The translations under genes were made by a program, and so were the position numbers. A stretch of DNA of 64,000 nucleotides from Candidatus Thermochlorobacteriaceae bacterium (GTDB lineage Bacteria > Bacteroidota > Chlorobiia > Chlorobiales > Thermochlorobacteraceae): NCBI GenBank assembly GCA_029263855.1, contig JAJUFC010000006.1, positions 1 to 64,000 on the forward strand, given 5' to 3'. Below, one piece after another: positions 1 through 10,336 of the stretch (position 1 is the stretch's first letter; every line of letters starts with the position of its first letter). The notes beneath the pieces are model-generated. The model saw nothing but the letters and a program-made list of their open reading frames with translations, made no database searches and was not told where the DNA came from.

Positions 1-471
1 CTTGTCAACATCTCTTCCGCGCTGTTGGTTTGTCGGGGCGTTTGAAATAGTGGATTCTTTTCGCTCAAACAGCGCTTCGTAGCAGGCTTGTATTCCGAGA
101 TACCGTCCTTTCGCTTTTTGTTCAGCGATTCGAGCATTGAGTTTCGCGCTTTTCGGCGTGGCGTCAAACGCCCGATGCGCAAATTCATTAAACGCGCTCT
201 CGCTTCTGAAACCCAACTGTTTGCCTAATCGCCGCAGTTTAATCGACGGGTTCGCTTTGACGATGTCCAAAAAGGCTTTTGCCCGCGCCCAATCCAGCAC
301 ATCGCTTGGCGACTGCCCGAATTCATCTTGGCAGAGCTTCCAGAGTTTATCAGGGTTCAGTTGAAGGTCGTCGCAGAGGAGTTTTAGACAGAAATCAACG
401 CGGGTGGCGTTTTTCAAAAACAGTTCAATCAACAGTTCGCATATATCGGGCACAGGTTGTGGGCGCATCAT
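1..471 (-). CDS. AraC-type helix-turn-helix protein (3' end outside window)
   Basis: The minus strand is open from the paired ATG codons at 471/468 to the window edge, giving 157 residues with no stop seen. Residues about 25-110 follow the AraC/XylS DNA-binding pattern: a first HTH, then a linker helix (WARAKAFLDIV), then a second HTH in which LGKQLGFRSESAFNEF and a following TPKS resemble the usual GF-S-S-F and TP-R signature. The DNA-binding domain is N-terminal, whereas most AraC proteins carry it at the C-terminus, so the unseen part may be an effector domain or another module. It is divergent from the RND pump gene, with 150 bp between them, and could regulate it; that is inference only. 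The target is unknown. Confidence 0.6.
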   Translation of the reverse strand, partial: MMRPQPVPDICELLIELFLKNATRVDFCLKLLCDDLQLNPDKLWKLCQDEFGQSPSDVLDWARAKAFLDIVKANPSIKLRRLGKQLGFRSESAFNEFAHRAFDATPKSAKLNARIAEQKAKGRYLGIQACYEALFERKESTISNAPTNQQRGRDVDK

Positions 472-621
472 TGGCTGTGGCGTTTTGTTTAGGTGATGGT
501 CGCGATAGTTTGAAGTTAAAGAATCACGCATTATGTTGCAAGCGCGCGCGTTTGTTTGAACGAATGAACTTTTGGCGCAAACATTATGGATTGAAACGAT
601 TAAATCGCATCATTTTTCGCT

Positions 622-3600
622 ATGAAACGTCTGATTCAAGGGATCGTTGCGCGTCCCGTCGGGTTGAGCATGATGGGCGTTTTGGTTTTGGGCTTGGCGA
701 TATTTTTTGGAACGAAGTTGCCAATATCGACTTCGCCTGAGGCAGAGTTTCCGCGCATTTCGATTCGCACCGCTTGGAGCAATGCGTCGCCCGAGCAAAT
801 GACGCTTCAAATCACCGCCAAGGTAGAGGAAATCGCTTCGGGGTTGCGCGGCGTTAAAAAAGTCACGTCTCGCTCGCGCGAAGGGCTTTCTATCGTTTAT
901 GTTGAATTTGAGAAAGACGCTGACGCGAATTTCATCAAGGTAGAGTTAATGGAGCGACTTGAAACGCTTTGGCAGTCGCTTCCGGCGGGCGTTTCGCGTC
1001 CGACATTAGAAAAATATGTTCCAAAAGAATTTCAAGAGTTAGAAGGATTTTTAGTCTATCAATTTTTCCCAAAAACCAACATTGCCCTTCCCCCGTCTTT
1101 AATCAAAACGCAATTAGAAAAATATCTTGTTCCAAAACTGAATGGGCTTGAAGGCATTGGCGAAGTTAGAGTATATGGAGCGGAAAGCGAGCGACTCGCG
1201 ATAGAACTTGACGAAACCGCTCTGCAAAGTTATGGGCTTGAAGTAGAAGACGTAGAAGCCGCGTTGCGCGAAGTTTCTAATCGCAAAAGTTATGGCTATG
1301 TTTTGAGTTCGCAAACGCAAATTCCCTTGCGACAAGAGCAATTTTTTTCCTCTCTTTCCGACCTTGAAGAGATTATGATTAAACCCTCTTCCGAAACCGA
1401 CTCGATCGGTGTTTCAAGATTCATTCGCCTCCGAGACGTCGCTAAAATTCGGATAGAAATGCCTGAACAGACCAACTATTTTCGCATCAACGCCAAAGAC
1501 GCGGTTACGATGAAAATCAGTCGCGAAGCCAATTCTAACAGCCTCAAACTTGCCGACGAGATAGAACAAACGATAAACGACGCGCTTTCTCGCGACCTTG
1601 CCTCTCTTGCGTTCATCAAAGCCGTTGACCAAACCACGCCCTTGCGACGAGAGTTAGAAAATTTAGGAAAGGATTTGCTCATCGCGCTTATCGCCATTAT
1701 TATCGTTTTATTTTTCTTTTTGCGGAGCGCGCGGTTCGCGCTCATCGTGTTGCTGAACATTGCCTTTGCGCTTTCGTTCAGCGTTCTCGCGCTTTCTATG
1801 CTTGGGTATAGTTTGAACCTGATTACGATTGCGGGAATGATTTTAGTCTTCGGGATTTTAACCGATAACGCCGTCGTGGTTATGGACAATATCGAGCGCA
1901 ATATGTTGCCAAACGTGGCGCGTCAGGAACTAATTTCAAAAGCCACTGCGGAAGTTTTTTTGCCCGTATTAGCCTCTACGCTCACGACCATCGGCGCGCT
2001 GATTCCGATTCTATTCTTGCCCGAAGACATTCGACTTTATTTCGTTGAATTTGTCGTTTCTATTTCGGTTTCGCTCGTCGGGTCGTTGCTGATTTCCTTC
2101 ACGCTCATTCCTTCGCTGACAAATTATTTTGGAGCGCGTTCTTCATCGCCCACGTCGCGCTTTGAACAATTTCTTTCTCAACTCTATGTTTCCTCGTTGC
2201 GTTATATTTTAGACCGCCCGAAACGATTTATTGTTCTCGCAGTTCTCTTAATCGGCGTTCCCGTTTACTTGCTTCCCGACAAGTTAGAAGAAAAAGAAAA
2301 TGATTCTTTGCGCGTTTTTAGACGGTCGTATAACGTGATTTTCGGAAACGAATATATTTTATTGGCGAAGCCTTACTTGAACTATATTTTTGGCGGCAGT
2401 TCGTATTTGTTTTATCGCTACGTTTCGCGCTCCGAATTTTTCGGCTATGGTGGCGAAACTTACATCGGAATAGACGTCAACGCGCCGCAAGGCACAAGCC
2501 CTGAACGACTTAATGAAATCGCGGCGCGTTTTGAGACGCCGCTCTTGGAATATGGCGAGGGAATTGAGAAATTTGTTACGGAAATCAACGGCGCGAATGC
2601 TTCTATCTCCGTTTATTTTGACAAAAATCAAGTTTCTACAAGTTTGCCCTATATCGTTAAAGCGCATTTAACGGCGATTGGCGCGCGAGTCGGCGGCGCG
2701 TCCATTGGCGTTTATGGTTTTGGACCGGGATTTTATTCAGGCGGTGGCGAAACCAGTTCGTTTCGTTTGAAGGCATTAGGATATAATTACGAAAAATTAA
2801 AATTGATTTGCGAGCAGTTCAAGAGAGAGTTAGAAAAAAACCCTCGCGTCGATAATTGCCGAATAGACAAAGCCTTTGGTTTTCTTGAGAGCGGTAGCGA
2901 AATCGCGCTTCATCTTCAGCGCGAGGCTCTAACGCACTACCCCGTTTCGCTCAATCGCCTGCTTTCTACGATTCAGAGAAAAACGAGCGGCGAAGTTTCT
3001 TCTTTTCCGATTGCGATTGGCGGAAAGGAATATCAATCGCAGTTAAAATTTTCTCGCGCCGCTCTTTTTTCCACGAGCGATTTGTTTTCGGGACTTTATT
3101 TTGAAGGCGGCAACGCATCGCGTTTTTCCGATTATGTCGACGTTGAAAAGCGAAAAATTTTGTCGGAAATTTTGCGCGAAAATCAGCAATATCAGCGATG
3201 GATTACGTTGGACTACAAAGGGCGATATGATTTCGGACAGCGATATATTGAATCCGCTTTATCTCGTTTTCCGCTTCCCGCAGGTTACGAAATAGACGCG
3301 AAGCAACAAGGCTTTTTTATCTTTTCCGAGCAGAATGTCGGGGATTTTATCTACGCGGCGTTGTTTTCGGTTTTAATCGTCTTCATCGTTTGCGCCGCGC
3401 TTTACGAATCATTTTCAAAACCGTTTTTGATTATTTTAGCCGTGCCGATGTCATTGGCGGGCGTTTTTTTAAGTTTCTACTTTTTTGACGCGAATTTTGG
3501 AAGAGGCGGTTATGCGTCTCTTTTGCTTTTGGGAGGCATCGTCGTAAATAATTCCATCATCTTGGTGGATAGAATGATAAAAAGCGTTGAATTGAACGGC

Positions 3601-3837
3601 GTTAGCGAATTAAAAGAAGCGATTATCGCGGCTTCATTGGCGCGTGTTCGCCCGATTTTGATGACGAGCCTTTTGACCATCGCGTCGCTTTTGCCGCTTT
3701 TGATTCGTTCAGAGAAAAGTAGCATTTGGCACGGGCTTTCAGTCGGAACGATTGGCGGAATTACGTCTTCTACGCTTCTCGTTTTGCTTATTTTGCCCGC
3801 GATATTTTTTCTATTTGAACGGCGTTCTCGAAAGTAG
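622..3837 (+). CDS. RND-family efflux transporter permease
   Basis: 1,071 residues, the usual size of an AcrB-type inner-membrane RND pump. A first membrane helix (about 11-30) is followed by a large periplasmic region and a second helix block from about 350. TM4 carries GILTDNAVVVMDNIER (D415-N416), where AcrB has an Asp-Asp pair. TM10 carries GIVVNNSIILVD (N976-N977), where AcrB has its Lys; the Asn pair is common in less-studied RND clades. Proton relay therefore probably rests on D415 and neighbouring residues. No membrane-fusion or outer-membrane partner lies downstream, where a terminator follows at once, so the partners must be elsewhere. Substrate unknown. The ATG at 622 is chosen because MKRLIQGIVARPV is the normal cytoplasmic N-terminus of this family. 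Confidence 0.9.
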   Translation: MKRLIQGIVARPVGLSMMGVLVLGLAIFFGTKLPISTSPEAEFPRISIRTAWSNASPEQMTLQITAKVEEIASGLRGVKKVTSRSREGLSIVYVEFEKDADANFIKVELMERLETLWQSLPAGVSRPTLEKYVPKEFQELEGFLVYQFFPKTNIALPPSLIKTQLEKYLVPKLNGLEGIGEVRVYGAESERLAIELDETALQSYGLEVEDVEAALREVSNRKSYGYVLSSQTQIPLRQEQFFSSLSDLEEIMIKPSSETDSIGVSRFIRLRDVAKIRIEMPEQTNYFRINAKDAVTMKISREANSNSLKLADEIEQTINDALSRDLASLAFIKAVDQTTPLRRELENLGKDLLIALIAIIIVLFFFLRSARFALIVLLNIAFALSFSVLALSMLGYSLNLITIAGMILVFGILTDNAVVVMDNIERNMLPNVARQELISKATAEVFLPVLASTLTTIGALIPILFLPEDIRLYFVEFVVSISVSLVGSLLISFTLIPSLTNYFGARSSSPTSRFEQFLSQLYVSSLRYILDRPKRFIVLAVLLIGVPVYLLPDKLEEKENDSLRVFRRSYNVIFGNEYILLAKPYLNYIFGGSSYLFYRYVSRSEFFGYGGETYIGIDVNAPQGTSPERLNEIAARFETPLLEYGEGIEKFVTEINGANASISVYFDKNQVSTSLPYIVKAHLTAIGARVGGASIGVYGFGPGFYSGGGETSSFRLKALGYNYEKLKLICEQFKRELEKNPRVDNCRIDKAFGFLESGSEIALHLQREALTHYPVSLNRLLSTIQRKTSGEVSSFPIAIGGKEYQSQLKFSRAALFSTSDLFSGLYFEGGNASRFSDYVDVEKRKILSEILRENQQYQRWITLDYKGRYDFGQRYIESALSRFPLPAGYEIDAKQQGFFIFSEQNVGDFIYAALFSVLIVFIVCAALYESFSKPFLIILAVPMSLAGVFLSFYFFDANFGRGGYASLLLLGGIVVNNSIILVDRMIKSVELNGVSELKEAIIAASLARVRPILMTSLLTIASLLPLLIRSEKSSIWHGLSVGTIGGITSSTLLVLLILPAIFFLFERRSRK

Positions 3838-3850
3838 TTTTTGGTCATAA

Positions 3851-3878
3851 AAAAAGCGTCTTTCGCAAGACGCTTTTT
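3851..3878. terminator. Bidirectional Rho-independent terminator
   Basis: A perfect 12-bp stem, AAAAAGCGTCTT with AAGACGCTTTTT, closes on a TCGC tetraloop. The A-run on one side and T-run on the other let it work in both directions between the convergent RND pump and dksA-like genes. Confidence 0.9.
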
Positions 3879-3894
3879 GATGTTCTATTTTCGC

Positions 3895-4518
3895 CTATCG
3901 GTTTTTATACTCGATGCGGACGGCGGTGTGCGGCACGGCTTCAAGGCGTTCTTTCGGAATCGGCAAGCCTGATTTAGCGCAAATTCCATAGACGCCGTTT
4001 TTAATTCGCTCTAAGGCTTTATCGATATAGCCAAGGTATCGCTCGTCGCGGGCGATAAACATAAAGCGTTGTTCGCGGTCGAGCGTTTCCGTGCCATGGT
4101 CAGCCATGTGCATGGAGTAACTGGAATTGATGCCTTCGCTATTATTTTCGTCTTGCAAAGAGGCGCGCATAATTTCAAGGTCTCTGAGGACTTCGGCGCG
4201 TTTTTCCAATAAAATTTGCTGGAAGTGTTTGAGTTCTTCTTTGGTAAGGTAGGTTTTAGTTAAGCGTTGTGCAGGCAGTTCAGATTCCGGGGTTGCTTTA
4301 ATGGACTGTCGCACAATGCTCACCGGTTTCTTGCTTTCTATTTTACTGGGAGTGGCGGCTTTTTTCGTTACTTTTTTCACCGAAGTTGTTTTCTTCGGCG
4401 TTGTGTTTTTCGTCGCCGCTTGCTTTGCTGTTACTTTTGGCGCACTTTTTTTCGCCTTTGGCTTTGCGGTAACTGTGGTTTTCTTGGTTTGTTTTGCTTT
4501 CGCCGTCGACTTAGCCAT
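3895..4518 (-). CDS. DksA/TraR-family protein with Lys/Ala-rich N-terminal tail
   Basis: 207 residues. The C-terminal part (about 90-207) is a DksA/TraR fold: a coiled coil (LTKEELKHFQQILLEKRAEV onward) then the GxYGIC...G-PIPKERLEAVP segment. Only C180 of the four zinc cysteines survives, as is usual in Bacteroidota-type DksA proteins, so the fold probably holds without zinc. Family members bind the RNA polymerase secondary channel and modulate rRNA and stress promoters. Residues 1-80 are almost entirely Lys, Ala, Thr and Pro, like a histone H1 tail, and may contact nucleic acid. It lies 29 bp downstream of ileS and is probably cotranscribed with it. Confidence 0.85.
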   Translation of the reverse strand: MAKSTAKAKQTKKTTVTAKPKAKKSAPKVTAKQAATKNTTPKKTTSVKKVTKKAATPSKIESKKPVSIVRQSIKATPESELPAQRLTKTYLTKEELKHFQQILLEKRAEVLRDLEIMRASLQDENNSEGINSSYSMHMADHGTETLDREQRFMFIARDERYLGYIDKALERIKNGVYGICAKSGLPIPKERLEAVPHTAVRIEYKNR

Positions 4519-4547
4519 GCTGATAAGGCGTTTAGAGTTAAGGTAAA

Positions 4548-7500
4548 TTATTGTTTTTCTATCGCGATGCGAAACGACTCTCCATTGATTTCGTCTTGTT
4601 TTGCAACATCTGCTTGTCCGTTCAATTCAAAGTTAAGTTCGACCGCGAGCGTTTCATTCATCACATACTCTTTATAGGCTTCAACTGCGGCTCTCATGCG
4701 CACCGGTAAGGCTAAATAGAGCTTGATTCTATCGGTAATTTCAAATCCTGAATCTTTGCGAATAGATTGAATCCGACTGACGAGTTCGCGCACAAGCCCT
4801 TCACTTTTCAAATTATCATCAAGTTCAGTATCGAGGGCAATCGTCAATTTTAACTCTGAATCTGATGCCACCAACCAGCCTTCAATATCTTCGCGCAAAA
4901 TTTCTACATCTTCCAACAGCACTTTAATTTCTTTGCCCGAAAGGTCGAGCACGCATTCACCATTTTTTTCAAGCGTTGAAATCTGACTGCTCGACATCTC
5001 TCTCACTAATGTTGCAACCGCATTCACATCTTTTCCAAATTTTTTGCCAAGCGTTTTGAAATTCGGCTTTGCTTTTTTGTTCACGATTCCCGATTCATCA
5101 TTCACATATTCAACCGCTTTTACATTGACTTCATCAAGAATAATATCGCGCACTTTTTCTAATTCGCGGCGTTCTTTGGCATCGGCGATTGGAAGCAAAA
5201 TACGGCGGAGCGGCTGGCGAACTTTTAAGTTTGATTTTTCGCGCATAGTTCTCACGAGCGAAGAAACAACCTGTGCTTTTTTCATTCGCGCTTCCAACTC
5301 TTTATCAATCGCGGTTTCTTCAACCGTCGGAAAGAAGGAGAGATGCACCGACTCAAATTCTTCATAGTTCGTTGCCGTGTTCAGATTGCGATAAATTTCT
5401 TCGGCGATAAACGGCGCAAAAGGTGAAACCAATTTGCAAATGGTTGAAAGGCACTCGTAAAGCGTTTGATAAGCGGCAAGTTTATCTTGATTCATATCGC
5501 CTTTCCAGAAACGCCGACGGCTTCGTCGGATATACCAATTTGAAAGATTATCGACGACGAAACTTTCAATCAAGCGCGTTGCTTCGGTCGGATTGTAGGC
5601 GTCCATTGCCGATTCTACTTGCTTAATGAGCGTATTAAGCGCGGAAATAATCCATTTATCTAATTCGCTTCGCGATTCTACCGAAATGCGTTGCTCTTTA
5701 TATTCAAATCCATCTACATTCGCATAGAGCGCAAAAAACTTGTAACTTTCCACTAACGCGCGGAAAAACTTACGCTGCCCTTCTACTAATTCATCTTCAT
5801 TAAATGCTTTCGGCAGGTGCGGCGGCGATGAAGAAATCAAATACCAACGCAATGAATCTGCACCATATTTTTGCATCAACACAAATGGGTCAACGACATT
5901 GCCTTTGGACTTCGACATCTTTTGTTTGTCTTTATCCAAAATGTGCCCGTTCACGATTAAATTTTTGAACGCAGGCTTATCAAAAATAAGCGTTGCAATT
6001 GCATGCAGGGTATAGAACCAGCCGCGTGTTTGGTCGACGCCTTCGCAAATAAAATCCGCAGGAAAGTGCTTCTCAAAGAGGTCGACATTTTCAAACGGAT
6101 AATGAAACTGTGCAAATGGCATTGCACCTGAATCAAACCACACATCAATCAGTTCAGGCGTGCGATTAAATCGCTTTCCCTCTTTGATAAAATAAATTCT
6201 ATCAACAAATGGCTTGTGTAAATCTAATTCTACTAATCCCTTCTCGAGAGCTTCCCAAACTTTATAGGTTTTGCCGTCAATATCAATCAAGCCCTCTTTC
6301 AGTTCTTTGAGCGAACCAATGCAAAACATTTTACCGCTCTTGTAGTCATCGCCGACTTTGAAATCTTCCGAAACCCAAATCGGCAACGGCGTTCCCCAAA
6401 AACGCTCTCGCGAAAGCGCCCAATCTTTATTTTCTTCAAGCCAATTTCCGAAACGCCCTGTGCCAATTTCTGACGGCACCCAATTAATTTCTTTATTGAG
6501 CGCAACCATTCGCTTAGCGATTTCAGTCGTGCGGATATACCACGATTCGCGCGCATAATAAATCACAGGAACATCGTATCGCCACGAAAAAGGATAGGTG
6601 TGTAGATAGGTTTCTTTTTTGTAGAGTTTGCCCTCTTTTTTGAGCGTTTCCATAATACCCTTGTCGGCATCTTTAAAAAATACGCCGTCATAAAGCGGGA
6701 CTTCTTTTGTAAAACAGCCATTTCGTGCAATCGGCTGAAGCATCGGGAGATGATACTTTTTAGAAAGTTCATAATCATCTGCACCGAAGGCGGGCGCGCA
6801 ATGCACAATGCCCGTGCCGTCCGATGTAGAAACGAAATCACCGATGCCCACAAAAAAGGCTTTCTCTTGAACCGAAATATAAGGTAAGAGTTGTTCGTAT
6901 TCCTGAAGTTCTAACGCTTTGCCTTTGAACTTTTCAAGAATTTCAATTGGATTTTCTTCGGAGGAGGCACCCAATACAGAAAGACGCGCTTCGGCAAGAA
7001 TGAATACGCCGTCTTTAGTTTTGACTTTTACATAATCTATATCAGGTCCGACCGCCAGCGCGACATTAGAAATCAACGTCCATGGCGTTGTCGTCCAAAC
7101 CAGAAAATACTCGTCGGCATTTTTCTTTTTGAACTTGACATAAACGCTTGGGTCTCTCACTTCTTTATAGCCAAGCGCAAGTTCGTGCGAACTTAAAACG
7201 GTTTCGGATTTGGGGTCTTGCGGAACGATTTTATAGTCTTTGTAGATGAATCCTTTTTCAAAAATTTGCTTTAAGCCCCACCAAACAGATTCGATATAGT
7301 CGTTGGTGCAAGTGATATAGGCATTTTCTAAATCACACCAATATGCCATTTCGTCGGTCAGTTTTCCCCACCCTTCTTGATTATCTTTGATATGGTGATA
7401 AACAAGGACTTTGGCTTCTTGATTGAACTCAGCAACGCCATAAGATTCGACGGCAGATTTATTTTTCAAGCCGAGTTTTTTTTCAACAGAAATTTCTACG

Positions 7501-7778
7501 GGCAAGCCGTGCGTGTCCCACCCGGCTTGGCGGCGCACTTGATAACCTTTGAGCGTTTTGTAGCGACAAACGAGGTCTTTAATTGTTCGGGAGAAAACAT
7601 GATGAACGCCGGGCTTGCCGTTCACTGTGGGCGGACCTTCAAAAAACGAGAACACTTTTCCGTCATTTCGCGACGAGACGCTTTTCTCAAAGATGCCGTT
7701 TGCTTTCCAAAATTTGAGAATTTCGGCTTCGAGTGCGTTGTAACTGAAATCGGACGAAAGTTCTTTGAATTTTGCCAT
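4548..7778 (-). CDS. ileS: Isoleucyl-tRNA synthetase, eukaryote-like type (IleRS2)
   Basis: 1,076 residues. Charges tRNA-Ile in the cytoplasm. The second class I signature is intact (KMSKS, 620-624). The first signature, HXGH in nearly all class I enzymes, reads G57-V58-H59-H60 within [16 protein letters not shown], a swap of the first and third positions. The following RTIKD and [10 protein letters not shown] segments and the length fit the eukaryote-like IleRS2 clade. The CP1 editing domain spans roughly 200-400. First gene of an ileS-dksA-like unit, with its own promoter about 45-75 bp upstream. The GXHH variant is known from IleRS2 enzymes with extreme mupirocin resistance; see findings. 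Confidence 0.96.
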   Translation of the reverse strand: MAKFKELSSDFSYNALEAEILKFWKANGIFEKSVSSRNDGKVFSFFEGPPTVNGKPGVHHVFSRTIKDLVCRYKTLKGYQVRRQAGWDTHGLPVEISVEKKLGLKNKSAVESYGVAEFNQEAKVLVYHHIKDNQEGWGKLTDEMAYWCDLENAYITCTNDYIESVWWGLKQIFEKGFIYKDYKIVPQDPKSETVLSSHELALGYKEVRDPSVYVKFKKKNADEYFLVWTTTPWTLISNVALAVGPDIDYVKVKTKDGVFILAEARLSVLGASSEENPIEILEKFKGKALELQEYEQLLPYISVQEKAFFVGIGDFVSTSDGTGIVHCAPAFGADDYELSKKYHLPMLQPIARNGCFTKEVPLYDGVFFKDADKGIMETLKKEGKLYKKETYLHTYPFSWRYDVPVIYYARESWYIRTTEIAKRMVALNKEINWVPSEIGTGRFGNWLEENKDWALSRERFWGTPLPIWVSEDFKVGDDYKSGKMFCIGSLKELKEGLIDIDGKTYKVWEALEKGLVELDLHKPFVDRIYFIKEGKRFNRTPELIDVWFDSGAMPFAQFHYPFENVDLFEKHFPADFICEGVDQTRGWFYTLHAIATLIFDKPAFKNLIVNGHILDKDKQKMSKSKGNVVDPFVLMQKYGADSLRWYLISSSPPHLPKAFNEDELVEGQRKFFRALVESYKFFALYANVDGFEYKEQRISVESRSELDKWIISALNTLIKQVESAMDAYNPTEATRLIESFVVDNLSNWYIRRSRRRFWKGDMNQDKLAAYQTLYECLSTICKLVSPFAPFIAEEIYRNLNTATNYEEFESVHLSFFPTVEETAIDKELEARMKKAQVVSSLVRTMREKSNLKVRQPLRRILLPIADAKERRELEKVRDIILDEVNVKAVEYVNDESGIVNKKAKPNFKTLGKKFGKDVNAVATLVREMSSSQISTLEKNGECVLDLSGKEIKVLLEDVEILREDIEGWLVASDSELKLTIALDTELDDNLKSEGLVRELVSRIQSIRKDSGFEITDRIKLYLALPVRMRAAVEAYKEYVMNETLAVELNFELNGQADVAKQDEINGESFRIAIEKQ

Positions 7779-7821
7779 TCCAAAAATGAACTACCTGAAT
7801 TATGTTTCCTTAAAAAAGGCG

Positions 7822-7852
7822 CAAATATAGGCTCTTTGACGCAATAAACAAA
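7822..7852 (-). promoter_or_regulatory. Bacteroidota-type promoter of ileS
   Basis: Read on the minus strand, TTTG (7852-7849), 19 bp, then TATATTTG (7829-7822), matching the Bacteroidota housekeeping consensus TTTG-N19-21-TAnnTTTG. It would start transcription about 40 bp before the ileS ATG. Confidence 0.6.
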
Positions 7853-7968
7853 GTTCTTTTACCGACACTGCGGTATTAGCCGATGAAGTTATCGATTAGC
7901 CATTCCGTTGAAAAGTTGTAACTTCGCGCTGAATTTTATCACTTCAACGCTTACCATTTCATCTGCAC

Positions 7969-9471
7969 GTGCCAAAGCGCAAAGACCTTCATTCCATTCT
8001 CGTCATCGGTGCTGGACCGATTGTCATCGGACAAGCCTGCGAATTTGACTATTCAGGCACGCAAGCCTGTCGCGCCTTAAAGCAAGAGGGGTTTCGCGTC
8101 GTTCTCGTCAATTCCAATCCTGCCACGATTATGACCGATTTAGACGTTGCTGACGCCACCTACATCGAGCCAATCACGCCCGAATTTGTCGAGAAAGTCA
8201 TCGAGCGCGAAAAGCCTGATGCCATTTTGCCCACGATGGGCGGACAAACCGCACTCAACGTTGCCGTCAAACTTGCTGAATCGGGCGTCTTGGAACGCAA
8301 CGGTGTCGAACTTATCGGCGCAAAACTGCGCGCCATTCGCAAAGCCGAAAATCGCGAACTTTTCGCCGACGCGATGAAAAAACTTGGCTTGGAAGTCGCC
8401 AAAGGCTTTTTCGTTCGAAGCGAAGAAGAAGCCAAACACGCACTCGAGCAAATTGGCTTGCCGATTATCATTCGTCCCTCTTTCACGCTGGGCGGCACGG
8501 GCGGCGGCTTTGCCGAAACCGAACAAGCCTATTGGGAAACCGTCCGACGCGGCATGAGTGCCAGCCCGATTGGCGAAGTGCTCGTCGAAGAATCTATCGT
8601 CGGTTGGAAGGAGTTTGAGTTAGAAGTTATTCGCGATTTAGCCGATAATGTCATCATCGTTTGCTCGATTGAAAACTTTGATCCCATGGGCGTTCATACG
8701 GGCGATAGCATTACGGTTGCGCCTGCACAAACCTTGACCGACCGCCAATATCAAGAGATGCGCGATGCGGCTATTAAAATCATTCGTGAAATCGGCGTTG
8801 AAACCGGCGGCTCAAACATTCAATTCGCCGTCAATCCCGACAACGGCAGAATGATTGTGATTGAAATGAACCCGCGCGTTTCGCGCTCCTCCGCCCTTGC
8901 CTCAAAAGCAACGGGCTTTCCGATTGCCAAAGTCGCCGCCAAACTTGCCGTCGGCTATACGCTCGACGAAATTCAGAACGACATCACTAAAACGACGCCC
9001 GCCAGTTTTGAACCCGCCATTGATTATTGCGTCGTGAAAATTCCGCGTTGGGATTTCGAGAAATTCAAAAATGTCGAAGACCGTCTCGGCGTGCAAATGA
9101 AAGCCGTCGGCGAAGTGATGAGTTTCGGACGCAATTTCAAAGAAGCCTTGCAAAAAGCCTTGCGCTCGCTTGAAATTGGGCGTGCAGGATTGGGCGCGGA
9201 CGGCAAAGACTTAATGAACGTCATCGACCTTTCTCCCGAAGCCAAGTTCAAAGCCAAACACGAACTTTTGGAGCGCATTAGCATTCCTACCTCTGACCGA
9301 ATTTTCTACATTCGACACGCACTTTTGGCAGGCGCAACGATTGACGAACTTTATCGCTCAACGAAAATTGATAAGTGGTTCTTGCATAACATCAAGCAAA
9401 TCGTCGATATGGAATTAGAACTACGCGAACTTGCCACCAGCACAACGCTCGTTGCGTCAGAACACGCATAA
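7969..9471 (+). CDS. carB: Carbamoyl-phosphate synthase large subunit, N-terminal half
   Basis: 500 residues from a GTG start, against about 1,070 for a fused CarB. It contains the carboxyphosphate (first) ATP-grasp half: the [18 protein letters not shown]-terminus, [12 protein letters not shown] loop, and E299, N301, R303 in [10 protein letters not shown], which match the E. coli numbering. It ends with a TAA inside what would be the oligomerisation domain. The second (carbamate kinase and allosteric) half does not follow; thiD begins 43 bp later. Separately encoded halves are known in some bacteria and archaea, so this is probably a natural split and not a truncation, as the ORF ends cleanly and nothing CarB-like follows. 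Role: arginine and pyrimidine synthesis. Confidence 0.9.
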   Translation: MPKRKDLHSILVIGAGPIVIGQACEFDYSGTQACRALKQEGFRVVLVNSNPATIMTDLDVADATYIEPITPEFVEKVIEREKPDAILPTMGGQTALNVAVKLAESGVLERNGVELIGAKLRAIRKAENRELFADAMKKLGLEVAKGFFVRSEEEAKHALEQIGLPIIIRPSFTLGGTGGGFAETEQAYWETVRRGMSASPIGEVLVEESIVGWKEFELEVIRDLADNVIIVCSIENFDPMGVHTGDSITVAPAQTLTDRQYQEMRDAAIKIIREIGVETGGSNIQFAVNPDNGRMIVIEMNPRVSRSSALASKATGFPIAKVAAKLAVGYTLDEIQNDITKTTPASFEPAIDYCVVKIPRWDFEKFKNVEDRLGVQMKAVGEVMSFGRNFKEALQKALRSLEIGRAGLGADGKDLMNVIDLSPEAKFKAKHELLERISIPTSDRIFYIRHALLAGATIDELYRSTKIDKWFLHNIKQIVDMELELRELATSTTLVASEHA

Positions 9472-9514
9472 ACATTGGGCATTTTCACAGATTCAATTCT
9501 ATCAACCATTCACT

Positions 9515-10330
9515 ATGGCAGGAGTAAAGCATTATACGCGCTTGCTTACGATTGCAGGTTCAGATTCAGGTGGCGGTGCGGGCATTCAAGCCGACCTGAA
9601 AACCTTTTCCGCACTTGGCGCATTTGGCATGAGTGCGATTGCCGCGCTCACCGCTCAAAACACGCTCGCCGTTACGGCGATTCACCCCGTTCCGCCTGAC
9701 TTTCTGCAAAAGCAACTCGAAGCCATCTTTGACGACATCGGCGTCGATGCGGTCAAAATCGGCATGCTTGCCACGCCTGAACTCATCACGGTTGTTGCCG
9801 AAACGCTCACGCGATACAACGCAAACAACATCGTCTTAGACCCTGTCATGGTCGCGAAAAGTGGCGATAAACTTTTGCAGGATAACGCCATCGAAGCCTT
9901 GCGCACGAAACTGCTTCCGCTTGCAAGCGTCATCACGCCGAACCTTCCCGAAGCCTCTGTGTTGCTTGGGCGCAGTGTGGTGATTGAAACTGACATGACA
10001 CAAGCGTCAAAAGATTTACAATCGCTCGGTGCGAAAAACGTCTTGCTCAAAGGCGGACACTTGGGCGGAAACAAGAGTTCCGACCTACTGCTCACTGAAA
10101 CTGGAAAAACCTTGTGGTTCGAGGCGAAACGCATTGAAACAAAAAACACGCACGGAACAGGTTGCACGTATTCTTCCGCGATTGCCACCTTTCTCGGCAA
10201 AGGCTACGCACTTGAAAACGCCATCGCCTCCGCCAAACAATACATTTCCGACGCAATTCGCTTCGGCGCAACTTATCAACTTGGACACGGACACGGACCT
10301 GTACATCACTTTTTCAAACACTGGGAGTGA
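9515..10330 (+). CDS. thiD: Hydroxymethylpyrimidine/phosphomethylpyrimidine kinase
   Basis: 271 residues. Phosphorylates HMP and HMP-P to HMP-PP in thiamine synthesis. It has the ThiD N-terminus LTIAGSDSGGGAGIQADLKT and the C-terminal anion-hole motif THGTGCTYS with C217. The ATG at 9515 is preferred over upstream in-frame codons lying inside carB because it starts two residues before the conserved fold (MAGVKHYTRLL). It follows carB and precedes rsmI by 6 bp, so these run as one transcript. No thiamine riboswitch is visible, as the gap to carB is only 43 bp. Confidence 0.93.
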   Translation: MAGVKHYTRLLTIAGSDSGGGAGIQADLKTFSALGAFGMSAIAALTAQNTLAVTAIHPVPPDFLQKQLEAIFDDIGVDAVKIGMLATPELITVVAETLTRYNANNIVLDPVMVAKSGDKLLQDNAIEALRTKLLPLASVITPNLPEASVLLGRSVVIETDMTQASKDLQSLGAKNVLLKGGHLGGNKSSDLLLTETGKTLWFEAKRIETKNTHGTGCTYSSAIATFLGKGYALENAIASAKQYISDAIRFGATYQLGHGHGPVHHFFKHWE

Positions 10331-10336
10331 ACAAGA

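Noticed and set aside
279-740. Plus-strand frame of 153 codons before and into the RND gene
   Set aside because: Overlaps the better-supported AraC-type gene on the minus strand and the start of the RND pump, and resembles nothing.
4301-4546. Plus-strand frame of 81 codons with a hydrophobic product
   Set aside because: It is the antisense of the Lys/Ala-rich tail of the dksA-like gene; reverse reading of Lys/Ala codons gives Phe/Val-rich peptides.
7969-9515. Frameshift explaining the short CarB
   Set aside because: No CarB-like sequence follows in any frame; thiD begins directly, so a real split is more likely.
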